From positions 1,798,001-1,862,000 of the forward strand of contig CAUJLY010000001.1 of NCBI GenBank assembly GCA_963281155.1: a DNA stretch of 64,000 nucleotides, in the 5' to 3' direction. A program made the translations under genes and the position numbers. Positions 34,475 through 44,940 of this stretch are shown piece by piece. Source of the stretch: Rhabditophanes sp. KR3021 (lineage: Eukaryota > Nematoda > Chromadorea > Rhabditida > Alloionematidae). Numbering within the stretch: the stretch's first letter is position 1; each line of letters starts with the position of its first letter. The notes beneath the pieces were generated by a model. It had not been told where the DNA came from, made no database searches, and saw nothing but the letters and a program-made list of their open reading frames with translations.

Positions 34475-34876
34475 TTATGCACATTGTCCATGAGAACATT
34501 TAACTCCATGTCTATCGTGAACATTGATTTTATAGTTTGATCCGATAATAATGCGGAAGTATCCATTTCCATTGAAAATGGCTTTTAAATCAGATTGGGC
34601 TACATATTTACCAACTTTTTTTCCATGATGTTTATGAGGCTTATATTTATAAGCAGTTATCTTCCATTGAATGATTTCACAATTACCTTTATTTATCCTA
34701 AGAGTTTTGGTTCCAGGACGATCAAAATATAAACTCTTGTCGGAACCATTTCCAGGAACTTGTACCTGAATTTTACTTTTACCTTGCACAGTAGTAGTAA
34801 ATTTAATTTCGATATTGCATCCCTCGACGATAGCAAAACAAAACACACAAATATAAATAATATTTAGGATAAACAT
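34475..34876 (-). CDS. small secreted protein, unknown family
   Basis: Intronless 133-aa protein with a signal peptide (MFILNIIYICVFCFAIVEG), four Cys in the mature part and a basic, His/Lys-rich middle (YKPHKHHGKKVGKY). Alternating hydrophobic and polar segments (IEIKFTTTVQG, KIQVQVPGNG, FRIIIGSNYKINV) suggest a compact beta fold. It ends CSHGQCA. I do not recognise the family. It resembles small extracellular nematode-specific proteins in size and style only. Confidence 0.7.
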   Translation of the reverse strand: MFILNIIYICVFCFAIVEGCNIEIKFTTTVQGKSKIQVQVPGNGSDKSLYFDRPGTKTLRINKGNCEIIQWKITAYKYKPHKHHGKKVGKYVAQSDLKAIFNGNGYFRIIIGSNYKINVHDRHGVKCSHGQCA

Positions 34877-35242
34877 ATCAATTAATGACGTTATCTAAAC
34901 CTTATCCCTTATATAAGCAATTTAAGCAAAAACAAGTTTATTAATAATCTAAATGCTTTAACTACAAACTTGTATTGATGATTTAATACGTGTGGGAATT
35001 AATTAGTTCCAATAAGTTTAAGGAAATCCTTCATGTTGATGCTGGGCATTTTGATTAATAGTCATCATAAAAGATCATTAGATCACGCGTTAAATATTCA
35101 TTTTTGAAATAATTCGTTAGAGTAGTTTGATATAATTAAATATTCATTATCAACTCACTAATTATTCTATTTTAAAAAGATAAACTAATGTAGTTGCTGC
35201 TTATTAAATCACGCCCGGATGCAATTTTCAACCAAAATATTT
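34877..35242. other. intergenic, nothing recognised
   Basis: Promoter region of the small secreted gene and 3' flank of the Srt pseudogene. No other signal. Confidence 0.5.
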
Positions 35243-36295
35243 TTAATTAATAATAACTGATGTCTTTTTTTTATATTTAAATTTTATGGATTCAATCATT
35301 CTGTCCGAAACAGCAATGTTCTTAAAAGAAAGCGGAATATAATGTTTGATAATGAACTTCCTCAAAGTTCTATTCATGAATAGATAGACACAACTACAAA
35401 CACCATGATTAAAAATCCATGTAACTTGTCCCACAATAGAAATAATAATATTTGATTCTATCATATTAAAGTAAAAATATGCTAAGGATGTCATCGCGGC
35501 AACTGTCGTGATTAGTGAGGTTTGCTTCAATAGAGACTTTTGAGCACTTGTAAAAATTGTTGTTGAAGAAGAATGTTTTACTCTATTGTAAATTATCACA
35601 AAACATATTAGGTATAAGATTCCTAAAAATATTCCGATTCCAATGTCATTGATCATTAATGACTTATTTAAGTAATCAAAATCATTCGCATAAACCCCAC
35701 TAATTCCAGTGTACGGATCTAGAGCCTGGGCATATGCTTTACTAGTATATAACAACGGATTCGTGAATGTGACAAAGTATATGACATAACCAAGTGGAAT
35801 CATCAACCATACCCATGTACGATACCCTCTAAATAAAGACTTGCATAAATTAGAATCATACAAATCTAATACTCTAGAAACTGCTAAAAGTTATGTAATT
35901 CCACACCCACCAACCCAACACCCTGTACTTATGACACCACTTATATAACTCAAATAAGGATTCATGCAGAATACACTTCCAGTAATAGTAAAGTAACCAT
36001 CAAGGATCCCGATAAAGAATAAGACGAAGACGTCAAGGATGCCAAGAACAAACTAAAAATGATATTTATTGACAATGTAATTTAATACCATGATCTTATA
36101 TGCAGAAAGCTTTATGAACTCTTTATTTGTTAAGGCAAAAACAGCAGGAACGTAGAGTACTTGAAAGGTAACTCCTAGCATAATATAAAAAATACCCAAT
36201 AACAGATTAGGAGACGCTTCTTTTGCCCATTCTTCGGCAGTTCTTGAATTGCAATTATAATGAGCTTCAATAATAGCTGGGTTTATGAAAAGCAT
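35243..36295 (-). pseudogene. Srt-type chemoreceptor, in-frame stop after TM3
   Basis: Sister of the gene at 36.5-37.6 kb. Exon 1 (36295-36089, 207 nt as in the sister) carries YNCNSRTAEEWAKEASPN. A 36-nt intron leads to FVLGILDVFVLFFIG. The second intron of the sister is absent here. The frame then meets a TAA at 35893-35891 in GIT*LLAVSRVLDLYD, where the sister reads AVTTVLAFSRVLDLYD. The rest (TM4-TM7, tail) is intact to the stop at 35243. A single codon kills it, so loss is recent or a sequence error is possible. Confidence 0.75.
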
Positions 36296-36514
36296 TTCCG
36301 TAAAATAATACGAAATATGACATAATTCTTTTTATATTCATGAATTGTGTGTGGAAAGTGCAAACTTATTAATGTCTAGTTCAAGCTAATTATATCTAGT
36401 TCCAGGTAATTAATTTCAGGTGCAAGTTAATTAATTCTTTTGAATAATAAAATAATTGCCATAACACTTTTATTATTATAATTTGAAAATATTAAAAGCA
36501 GTAATAATAATCAT

Positions 36515-37617
36515 TCAGCGTATGGAAGCGACTTTAATTTGTGGAATCCTTATAGTATTTTTGATCGGTTTGACTACACTAGTTAATTTTGAAAGTTCTT
36601 TAAGCTGCTTTGGAATGAGATTTTCCCAAATATATTTTTGAATTGATTTATTCATAAATAAGTAAACACAACTTCCAATCGAATGACTTAATATCCATAG
36701 AACGTGTCCCATTATCGAAAAAATATTGTTTACGGAAAATAAGTTGAAGTAAGCGTACATTAATGAAGCGATGAAAGCCGCTCCTAAGATCAGTAAGGTT
36801 TGCCTTAATATGCTTTTTTCAGTTGGTGATAACGAATGTTCTCCTGCTGTTGTTCCTTTTCTATATAGTATGTAAAAGAAGATGATGTAAAGCAATGAAA
36901 TTATGACAACTATTGCAAAATCATGTGTAATTAGGGGATAGTTAAGGTAATCATGATTATATGTGTCAACACCTGAAATTCCAAGGAATGGATCTAATGC
37001 GAAGGCGTATAATTTGCTTGAGAACAATAAAGGGTTCGTAAATGAGATGAAATACAAAAAGTAAGCCAAAGGCAAGCACAAAACGAGCCATGTTTTGTTT
37101 CCATCAAAAAACATATTACATATATAAGGATCGTACAGATCCAAAACTCTTGAAAATGCTAAGACTGTTGTAACAGCACATGAAGAAACCCAGCCTCCTT
37201 AAAAGATTTATTAAATTATTCATAATTATTTTGAACGAACCCATTGCAATAACTCCAGTATAATATGTAAAGTATCTGTTCATACAGAACACAGACCCCT
37301 TAATAGTTAGAAAGCCAGCAGCAAAACCGATTATAAACAACATGAATATATCAATTAACCCAAGAACGAACTAAAAGTCTTATAAGTGATTATTTTAATA
37401 TTGTATTTACCATAATCTTGTAAGCAGAAATTTTAATGAAATTTTTACTTCCTAGAGCCAAGATTCCAGGGATATATAAAATTTGAAAGAAAATACTGAT
37501 AGCAATATAGAAAATTCCCAGAAAAAGATTTGGAGAAGCTTCATTTGCCCATTCTTCATCAGTTCTTTGATTACAATTATAATAATTATCAATGATAGCC
37601 AAATTTAAATAAAACAT
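36515..37617 (-). CDS. Srt-type serpentine chemoreceptor
   Basis: Three exons (37617-37411, 37370-37241, 37197-36515) join in phase to 339 aa. The N-terminus has YNCNQRTDEEWANEASPN, then seven TM helices. TM3 ends AVTTVLAFSRVLDLYD. FTNPLLFSSKLYAFALDPFLG follows TM4, and the C-terminal tail is basic. It matches the Srt family by the YNC...EW lead and by the pseudogene next door. Neighbouring Srt copies on the same strand indicate local tandem duplication. Confidence 0.87.
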
Positions 37618-38054
37618 TCTAATGTAGTGAGAAGTAATGTCGAAAATTTCTTTATACGTATTTATATAGCTGTTTTGAACTTGCAGGCATAACGTTCCTT
37701 CAAATTAATGGTAGTTTGAAGTTCCTTTTTTGAAAAATAAAAATAGTTCCATTACCAACTCTTTTTTATGCAACTAAGTGGTATATTTTGAGTTATTAGG
37801 TCGTTAGAAGTGGGTAGACATTGTACTATTGTGGTAAATTTAGTTTTATTCCATTAAAATGTATCTAAATAAATTTTTAATCATTGTTTGTGAGACATCT
37901 AATTGCTTGAAAATAAATATACATGAATTGTTCGAATTCAGTGCAAAAGTTCGACAGAATAATCAGAAATTATTTTTCCAAATTTAATAAAAAGTTTCTT
38001 CATGCGCAATTATTGACCAGATGAATAATTTCTAATTCTTTTATTTCAAGTGTA
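37618..38054. other. intergenic, nothing recognised
   Basis: Upstream region of the Srt gene. The segment is bounded on its right by the inverted duplication. Confidence 0.5.
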
Positions 38055-38066
38055 ATCATTTTAAAT

Positions 38067-38240
38067 TATGGCTGTTGGATTTTTACGCATTCAATACCAT
38101 CAGTAATTTATATTGCATTTAATAGTTCAATAAGAAGTTGTATTGTGAACGAACATCTGAGTACGTATTTTCAAAAAAATAAGAGTGTGACTATTAATGT
38201 GGCTCCTGCTCCAAAAATACATAGACAAATTATTGTATGA
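38067..38240 (+). pseudogene. 3' fragment of an Srt chemoreceptor (duplicated)
   Basis: Encodes GCWIFTHSIPSVIYIAF, then the conserved tail KSVTINVAPAPK, corresponding to TM7 and tail of the receptor at 16529-17524. One A is missing in the CCAAAAA run, so the end reads on to a later TGA. Nothing of TM1-TM6 precedes it, so it is a truncated copy. Confidence 0.85.
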
Positions 38241-38314
38241 TTTAATCTCAGTTTTCTGTTTATTAAATAAACTACTCCCTGTTATATATACGTCTACACT
38301 GGTGGTTAGTACAA

Positions 38315-38387
38315 GCTCCCGTGGTGTAGTGGTTATCACATCTGTCTAACACACAGAAGGCCGGCGGATCGAGACCGCCCGGGATCA
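38315..38387 (+). tRNA. tRNA-Val (AAC), duplicate copy
   Basis: Identical in sequence to the tRNA at 16372-16444 on the opposite strand, with the same T-loop variant (ATCGAGA) and acceptor mismatch. It lies in the right arm of the inverted duplication. Confidence 0.85.
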
Positions 38388-38668
38388 TACTTTTTTGTCT
38401 AATAAAGCAAATTCGGAAATTGTGTTTTTCAATTTTATTTGCATAATCACTTGAAAATAAATATACTGGTGAAGTAATACATTTATTAAGTTAAGTGTAC
38501 CAAAATGGTGTTGAAGTCTATCACAATCACAAATTGAAACATGGTAATTGGACAATTAAGAGAATTCCTACTATGGGAGGGTAAATATAGAGACATGCGT
38601 ATCTCTGTAATAAATGCTATCTCAGGATTTCCAAAGAACCAGAAAGGATTATGTAAATATTAATTAGG

Positions 38669-39066
38669 TAATAAGAAAAGAGTTTTTGTTCAAATGAGCA
38701 AAATAGCATTTAAATGTATGGATATTCGTTATCCTTCGTCATCATTATATTATATAATACGCGGCCATTCATTCTTACCTTGTACACATAACTTTTTCAG
38801 ATCACCATTTATATATTATTACAATAACAAATTAAATATTTAAATTCATAAAGCCATTCCAACACAGATTAATTAAACGCTTACTTATAAAATGAAAGGG
38901 TATGTATGTAACACATTTCTTTCGTTTGACACAAAATCATCAAACAATTATTATTGTGATTTAAATGAAACTATTTTGTCAACTTCATTTAGAAGACAAT
39001 TTGTGAAGTGAATATATGAATGAATTTTTATTAAATTAAGCAGTATAAAGATTTATTTACAAACTA
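38669..39066. other. intergenic, nothing recognised
   Basis: AT-rich flank between the duplication and the next receptor's 3' end. Confidence 0.5.
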
Positions 39067-40147
39067 TTAAATAATACTTTTGGTTTTAACATGAACAGTC
39101 CTAACAACTGTTATTGTTTTATCATGCATTTTGCCAAATTTGAAAATCTTTTTAATTTCCTCCCTGCAAGGCTTAATAAAAATAATCGAAGCGATTGGAT
39201 TTAGCAAAGTCACCCAAACAAATAGGACATAACAATAATTGCCCATACCATACAAATTCACTCCAAAAATTGCACACATTACTAGTAAAGAACAAGGAAA
39301 GAAGGATGAAAAAATAGCTGTGATGGCATTGAAAACCATTAATAAATTTAATTGACTTTGGATTTGTTTTGTCTTGCTAGACATGATCATGATGTTTACT
39401 TTTAATTGTCGCCAAATTTGTAGGAACATCCAACTTTCACCAATTAACACAACTGATGTGGTTATGATGACATGAATGATAGCAAGCATTCCGAATAGAC
39501 TAAAAATGTTCAAAGGGAAGTATTTCATAGCAAATCCGTCATTGCGATAAAAATATGCAATTGGAAGTTCTTTTTCAATAACGTTATTGTTAGAACTTCC
39601 TTTGCTTGTTGTTCCTAAAGACCAAATAATTGTATTCATTCCATTCCAGAGCATATTCAGCACAATCAAATATCCCAATTTTAGTAAACTTAATCTCTTT
39701 TTTCTAAACAATTATTTATTACTCAATTTTATTACAAACTTACTTCACCAATATGCAATATCTATAATAAAAAATAAGTAGATTATTCCCATGCGAAGTC
39801 ATAAAGATAAACATGTCAAACATGCTTATAATTAAAGCTAATTCATCGCTTATGTTAATAAGATACTTACTCAACGAAAAGAATAACACTAAATTATGAT
39901 TGAATGGCTCTAATAGATTAATACTTCCTAAAGTTGAAAATAGAAAGATTAGGTCAGTGACAACGGCTAGTATGATAATTGTTTTGTAAGAAACAAATTC
40001 TTTTTCTTTGATTCGCAAACAGATGAAAAATAATAATAAATTGAGAATTAATCCAATGCCAAAAGTAACGTCTAAGGTAAAATCTAATAACTTCCGAGTT
40101 TGATAAATACTTGCATTTGAATAGTCAACAGAACTATAAAATTCCAT
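39067..40147 (-). CDS. seven-TM chemoreceptor (Str superfamily-like)
   Basis: Two exons (40147-39744 and 39703-39067) join in phase (YCILVK to KKRLSLLKLG), 346 aa. Seven hydrophobic helices; after TM3 comes NNLLIFYYRYCIL, a cytoplasmic basic loop follows, and TM7 ends NPIASIIFIKPCREEI, the NP...(Y/C)R ending common in Str/Srd/Srh receptors. The tail is basic. Class within the superfamily is uncertain. No close relative elsewhere in the window. Confidence 0.8.
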
Positions 40148-40433
40148 CGTCTCTTCTTAGATAATTAATAATATCATACGTAGAATATCAATTTTACTTT
40201 ATATAACATTTAAATGGCAACAACTTAAAGTACATAAAAGCTTCATTCTTCTACTAGTTAAAAGCCAGACAACCTTAAATTTTAATTTACGTCATTTTCA
40301 AAAGAAACTAATTAATTAAATCATATCTTTTTACAATAAACATTTCCTCGTAAATACCTCACTTTTAGACAGACTTTCGAATAACATCCTAATAACAGTG
40401 TTTCTGTCAAGTTCAGAATAATAATTTATCAAA

Positions 40434-42063
40434 TTATATCTTTAACAAAAACATCAAGCACAAAACAAATTTATTAATATTGTCAAGGAATCTTGAGGCT
40501 GCTCCCTTTGTACTTGTAATCAGCGTTTGTTGGGTAGTTGTCGTGAAATTATCAAAAGGAATAGGTACAATAGGTTCTTTAGCGTCATCGTGAAAAGTTA
40601 AACGAGTCTTATTCATGCCCACCAAGTATCCATATGTTCCATCTCTATTCAAAACATTCTTTCCCACCACATAAGCAATGTATTTGCCCGATGAAGAGAA
40701 TGTATGATATCCTCTACCTATTATTTTAACAAAGTAATAGTTAAATCTGCCATCAAAAAAGTTAATGTTACTTGAAGTTGTCAAGAAATCAGCTTCGAAT
40801 CCATCTAATAAGAATACGGTTGGGTCTGTTGAATTATCACCATATATTTCCAACACAGAATCTTCAACTATTGTCACAAATTGAATTTGGCCAGAGATGT
40901 ATTGAGTTGTTTCTGGAATATAATGCATAAAAGCACTCACTAATTTCTTCGAATTGGACTTAGATCTGTAACTACCAAATCTAGTAAGTGGAGCCAGCGC
41001 TGTAGTTGATTGGATCCCAAAGAAGTTATATTGCGTGACATTCAGATCAATCTTGGTAACTTCTAAGGTTGATAAATTAACAACTGTTCCGTTTGTGTTA
41101 TCGACATCATTAAATATAGTGATGGGCAGATTCATGCTACAGAAGGAATAAGCTGGTGTTACAAAAAGAGATTTTGTGAACAACGTCGTCACCATTCTTA
41201 GATCAGTTGGTGGGTTTAAGGAATTTAAACAATCATTTAATTGAATTGGTTGCGGCATTATAGCAGAATAATCATCAAACTCATGAGGCATTTGAGGGTC
41301 CACGTGGATTGGATCTTCATCAACTGAAGTTACAGCCGTTGTTACAAAGAGTGCTTTCGTCGCGTAGATATAAACTGTCGCTGAATATTCTTTTGCCGGA
41401 ATAATCAAAGCAACTTGTTTTGACCCCAGTTCTTTGCTCAAATTCATTGGATATTGAGCAACAATTTGCCTGTTCACTATTATTCTTACTGACACAAATG
41501 TATTATCTGTCTCCGTTGGCAATAAATGAATTATCTGAACAGCTCCTATAGACGGTTTTGGCATCTGAATAAGATAGTTTCGACCAATAAAGTCAACACT
41601 TGAAACATGAAACATGTCTCCTTGCCCAGTTACTATATTATAAACATGAGCCAGTACTTTAACATTTGCAGATGCAGTAATGATGAATCTCGGATCAGCC
41701 ATCATATTAATGACTCTATCTTCAATTCCTGTGATATCATTCAAAACTACGTCATCATACCCAAAAAAGAACTACCAAACAAATGAATTAAAACAAGAAT
41801 ATCAAACTTACGCCATTGTTAATTTCTGGCATCAATTCCATAGTAATATTCTGGATAATTTTAAACCTCTTAGAATAATACCTAATATTAACATCAACAA
41901 ACCAAACATCCGATGGAATGATATAAAGCGCAAAAATATACTGCTCAGGATTTGGAACTTTGAGCATCGGGAACGATGTAATAAAACAAGTTCCATCCGA
42001 TTCCACAACTCCTTTAACCGAATTTCCCACAAAAAACAGAATAAACCATTGTAACCAAATCAT
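40434..42063 (-). CDS. IgGFc-binding-like surface protein, probably GPI-anchored
   Basis: Two exons (42063-41812, 41771-40434), 529 aa. Signal peptide MIWLQWFILFFVGNSVKG, then DGTCFITSFPMLKVPNPEQY and two beta-rich domains resembling the IgGFc-binding N-terminal module of nematode and mucin-associated proteins (VKVLAHVYNIVTGQGD, GSKQVALIIPAKE). A Thr-rich stretch precedes a hydrophobic C-terminus (FVLCLMFLLKI), as in GPI signals. The paralogue at 60364-62007 has the same exon split and order, so this is a lineage pair on opposite strands. An earlier in-frame ATG at 42081 is possible. Function is likely extracellular surface or secreted-coat, by family only. Confidence 0.78.
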
Positions 42064-42275
42064 TTTACAAGTAAAGTACATCAAAATTTAATAAAAAGAA
42101 TAAACTAATTTATAGCTAAGGAAACATTAATAACACTTTAAGAAGATTAAGATAAAATTAAGCTGTCAAATGTTTGAAGACAAACTATCATCTTCATATG
42201 ACATCATTCCATGTCACACCTTAGCATCATTTTAAGTAGATATTCATTTAGTATAGAGTCAAAAGGCTGATTCAT

Positions 42276-43800
42276 TTAGACTTGACCAGAACTACGCATT
42301 GGACCACGAGGATGTCTTCTCACAACAGGCGCGTCATATCCTCCACTTACCACAGGACATTCACTTATTTTTATACATGCTCCTTGATCATTTCTAACAA
42401 ACCCACGTTCTTTTGAGCAGAAACAAGCAGGTAGATCACAGATTTGGGGACAGAAGTCTTTTATATTTCCACATGATGATTCGCATGTTTTGCCACATCC
42501 ATTGAAATATTCATTCTTTCCGCAACTTACGTAAGGAGCTTCTGTTACAGTTGTAGGTGGCTGAGTAACTGGCTCACAAGATCCATCTTCACACCCATAA
42601 CCAGGTTTTGGTGTTACTTTTGGTGGTCTGGTGTATGGTTTGGATGTTACTTTTGGTGGTCTGGTGTATGGCTTGGATGTTACTTTGGGTGGGCTAGTGT
42701 ATGGTTTGGGACATAATTCTCTTTGGATGCAATTTCCTGTAGAGTCGTATGCGTGGTCGCCACTGCAGAAACATCCGCTTGGTTTGCACTCGGATGAACA
42801 GGCGATTTCGTTTCTATTGCAGTGATTTTCACATGTTCCGCATTCCATGTAGACGGTGTTGTGCATGCATGAAGGTTTTTGGGTTACTGGAGGAATGTAT
42901 GGGCTTTGAGTTACCGGGGGTACATATGGGGCTTCTGTTACTGGAGGAACATATGGAGCTTCTGTCACTGGAGGAACATAGGGAGCTTCTGTCACTATCA
43001 CTGGAGGAACATAAGGAGCCTCGGTTACTACTACAGGAGGAACATAGGGAGTTACTACAGGTGGTGGTCTGGCATAAGATTGTTCTACAGGTGGTGGAGG
43101 GGGTGGAGGAGCAGAGTATTGAGATGGTCTTTGGTAATTATTTTGTTGGGGTCTTTGATAATTCTGTTGTTGTGGAGGTCCTTGTTGATAACTATTTTGT
43201 TGTGGTCTCTGATAATTCTGCTGTTGTGGAGGGCCTTGCTGATAACTATTTTGTTGAGGTCTCTGATAATTCTGTTGTTGTGGAGGTCCTTGTTGATAAC
43301 TATTTTGTTGTGGTCTCTGATAATTCTGTTGTGGTGGAGGGCCTTGCTGATAACTATTTTGTTGAGGTCTCTGATAATTTTGTTGTTGTGGAGGGCCTTG
43401 TTGATAACTATTTTGCTGGGGTCTTTGATAATTCTGTTGTGGTGGAGGTCCTTGTTGGTAATTATTTTGTTGAGGTCTTTGATAATTCTGCTGTTGTGGA
43501 GGTCCTTGTTGGTAACTATTTTGTTGAGGTTGTTGATAATTATTGATTTGCTGTTGAGGTTGAAAATGTTGTTGTGGTGGAGGTTGATAACTTTGTTGCG
43601 GAGGTTGATAGCTATTTTGTTGTGGCGGCTGCTGATAACTCTGCTGCTGTGGCGGTCCTTGCTGGTAACTATTCTGAGGTGGCGGTGCTGCATAGCCGTT
43701 ATTTCCTTCCGAAATTGACACAACTGTCAAAAGCAATGAAATCTAAAATATGATAAAAATAACTTACAATCACAACTTAACTTACCTTTAGAATTAACAT
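42276..43800 (-). CDS. Gln/Pro-rich secreted protein with two TIL domains
   Basis: Exon 1 is only 15 nt (43800-43786, MLILK); the remainder is 43742-42276; 493 aa. Signal peptide, then seven near-perfect 18-aa repeats of NSYQQGPPQQQNYQRPQQ, then TEAPYVPPV repeats, TIL domain 1 (CMHNTVYMECGTCENHC...CP), three KVTSKPYTRPP repeats, and TIL domain 2 (CGKNEYFNGCGKTCESSC...CP). TIL domains are Cys-rich protease-inhibitor-type folds. The low-complexity arms suggest an extracellular-matrix or mucus protein. Forms a family pair with the gene at 44941. Repeat number may vary between strains. Confidence 0.88.
43131..43520. repeat. 54-bp coding minisatellite, seven copies
   Basis: Tandem 54-bp unit (reverse strand), one unit per 18 aa, with synonymous variation (GGTCTCTGATAATTCTG and similar) and one P/Q alternation. 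It lies wholly inside the TIL gene. Confidence 0.85.
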
Positions 43801-44209
43801 AACTTCATTTGATGAAAAATAAACAAAATATTAAACTTTATATAGGCATATGTGGCGCAACGAAATTTATGGCAAGGTCAAAAGCCTTCTAAGAGTCACA
43901 GTTGTTTGACATTTGGAAGATTGAAAGTATTGTTGTTTCATTAAAAAGAGAGCGAGTGTTTCCAAATTAGAAAATTAGGGATTAATTTGAAGGATGATTG
44001 TTTTTTCGGAAATTGTCGGTGTAAGTTGTGATAAACAAGTAGCATTGCAAAAAGTGATAGTCTGATGTCAGTTTGGTTTACATGGGTTTAATTTGAACGG
44101 TTAGAAGCCACGTATATTTGTATTTGGAAATGAATAATATTAACTTTAAACATTGAACTGGTAATTAATTGCAGTATCCTTGAAAATATACTGGGTAATA
44201 AATCAAAGT
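43801..44209. other. intergenic, nothing recognised
   Basis: Spacer between two minus-strand secreted-protein genes. The part next to 43801 should contain the TIL gene promoter. Confidence 0.5.
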
Positions 44210-44644
44210 TCAAACTCGCCCAACACTACGATGCTTTATTTTATTCAGAATAACATTTGCCTTTACTTGATTGTTAAAAGGAGCTAAGCAATTAGGGCAA
44301 TCTTCCAAATTAAAACTACGTTCCTGCTTATTTACAACTTTCCATTGCCTTCTTCCGCTTATGCCGTAGTGTTTTTCTTTATATTCGCGCTTGAGTATTT
44401 TGAATTCCATACGTTTTATTCTTTTTAGACTAATGGAATTGTCATAGTTAAGCGAATAATTTGTGACATCAAAAATCATGTTCTTTTTTTGCAACTGCGT
44501 ATTTATCTGATAATTAAATTCCCTTTCGCCTATGACGAACCACTTGTAATTGTTCGAAATGGTAATTAAAAATACTACAGCTAGAACATAAGTCTAAAAA
44601 GTTTATTAATCATCTTTGTCAAGGACATGACTTACCCTTATCAT
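44210..44644 (-). CDS. small secreted protein, unknown
   Basis: A 9-nt first exon (44644-44636: ATG ATA AGG) and exon 2 (44593-44210) make a 130-aa protein. A signal-like start (MIRTYVLAVVFLITISN) is followed by charged segments, with only two Cys, close together (CPNC), and a basic end (IKHRSVGRV). No family recognised. Same strand and spacing as the two TIL genes around it, and it shares their unusual tiny-first-exon structure. Confidence 0.6.
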
Positions 44645-44940
44645 ATTTAGTTACAAATGTCGAATGACGTCGTGATAAAATTGTGCTAAACTACCTTCTA
44701 AAGTTTCAAAAATATGAATTTAAAAACACATTTGAATATTTATTTGAGTACCACCTTAACCAAAAAATGGTGAGAGAAGCATTTTAATATTTCACATTAT
44801 ACTTAATGGACTATATCATTCAAAATAGAAACAGGAAGCAGCTATATAAATGGTTTATGTGTTTATTTATGATCAGTAGTTTAAAAAAGCAATAAAAGAG
44901 AGAAGTTAATATATATCAAAATGCATATGATGGTTTGTAT

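Larger units (their letters stand above)
38055..38668. repeat. right arm of inverted segmental duplication
   Basis: Matches the reverse complement of 15935-16700, including tRNA-Val and the Srt 3' end. Small differences (an extra TATATAC before the tRNA, a one-A loss in the receptor tail) and a roughly 200-bp gap relative to the left arm show the copies have begun to diverge. The left arm keeps a full receptor gene, so it is probably the donor. Confidence 0.85.

Noticed and set aside
34020..35893. Stop-codon reassignment (TAA or TGA read as amino acid)
   Set aside because: The same codons terminate intact neighbours cleanly, so internal stops mark dead genes.
38127..38339. Minus-strand 70-codon ORF
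   Set aside because: Antisense to the duplicated receptor tail and tRNA; no independent support.
42631..43723. Long plus-strand hydrophobic ORFs and a second minus-strand frame
   Set aside because: Shadows of the Gln/Pro repeat of the TIL gene. They lack starts, signal peptides or conserved domains.
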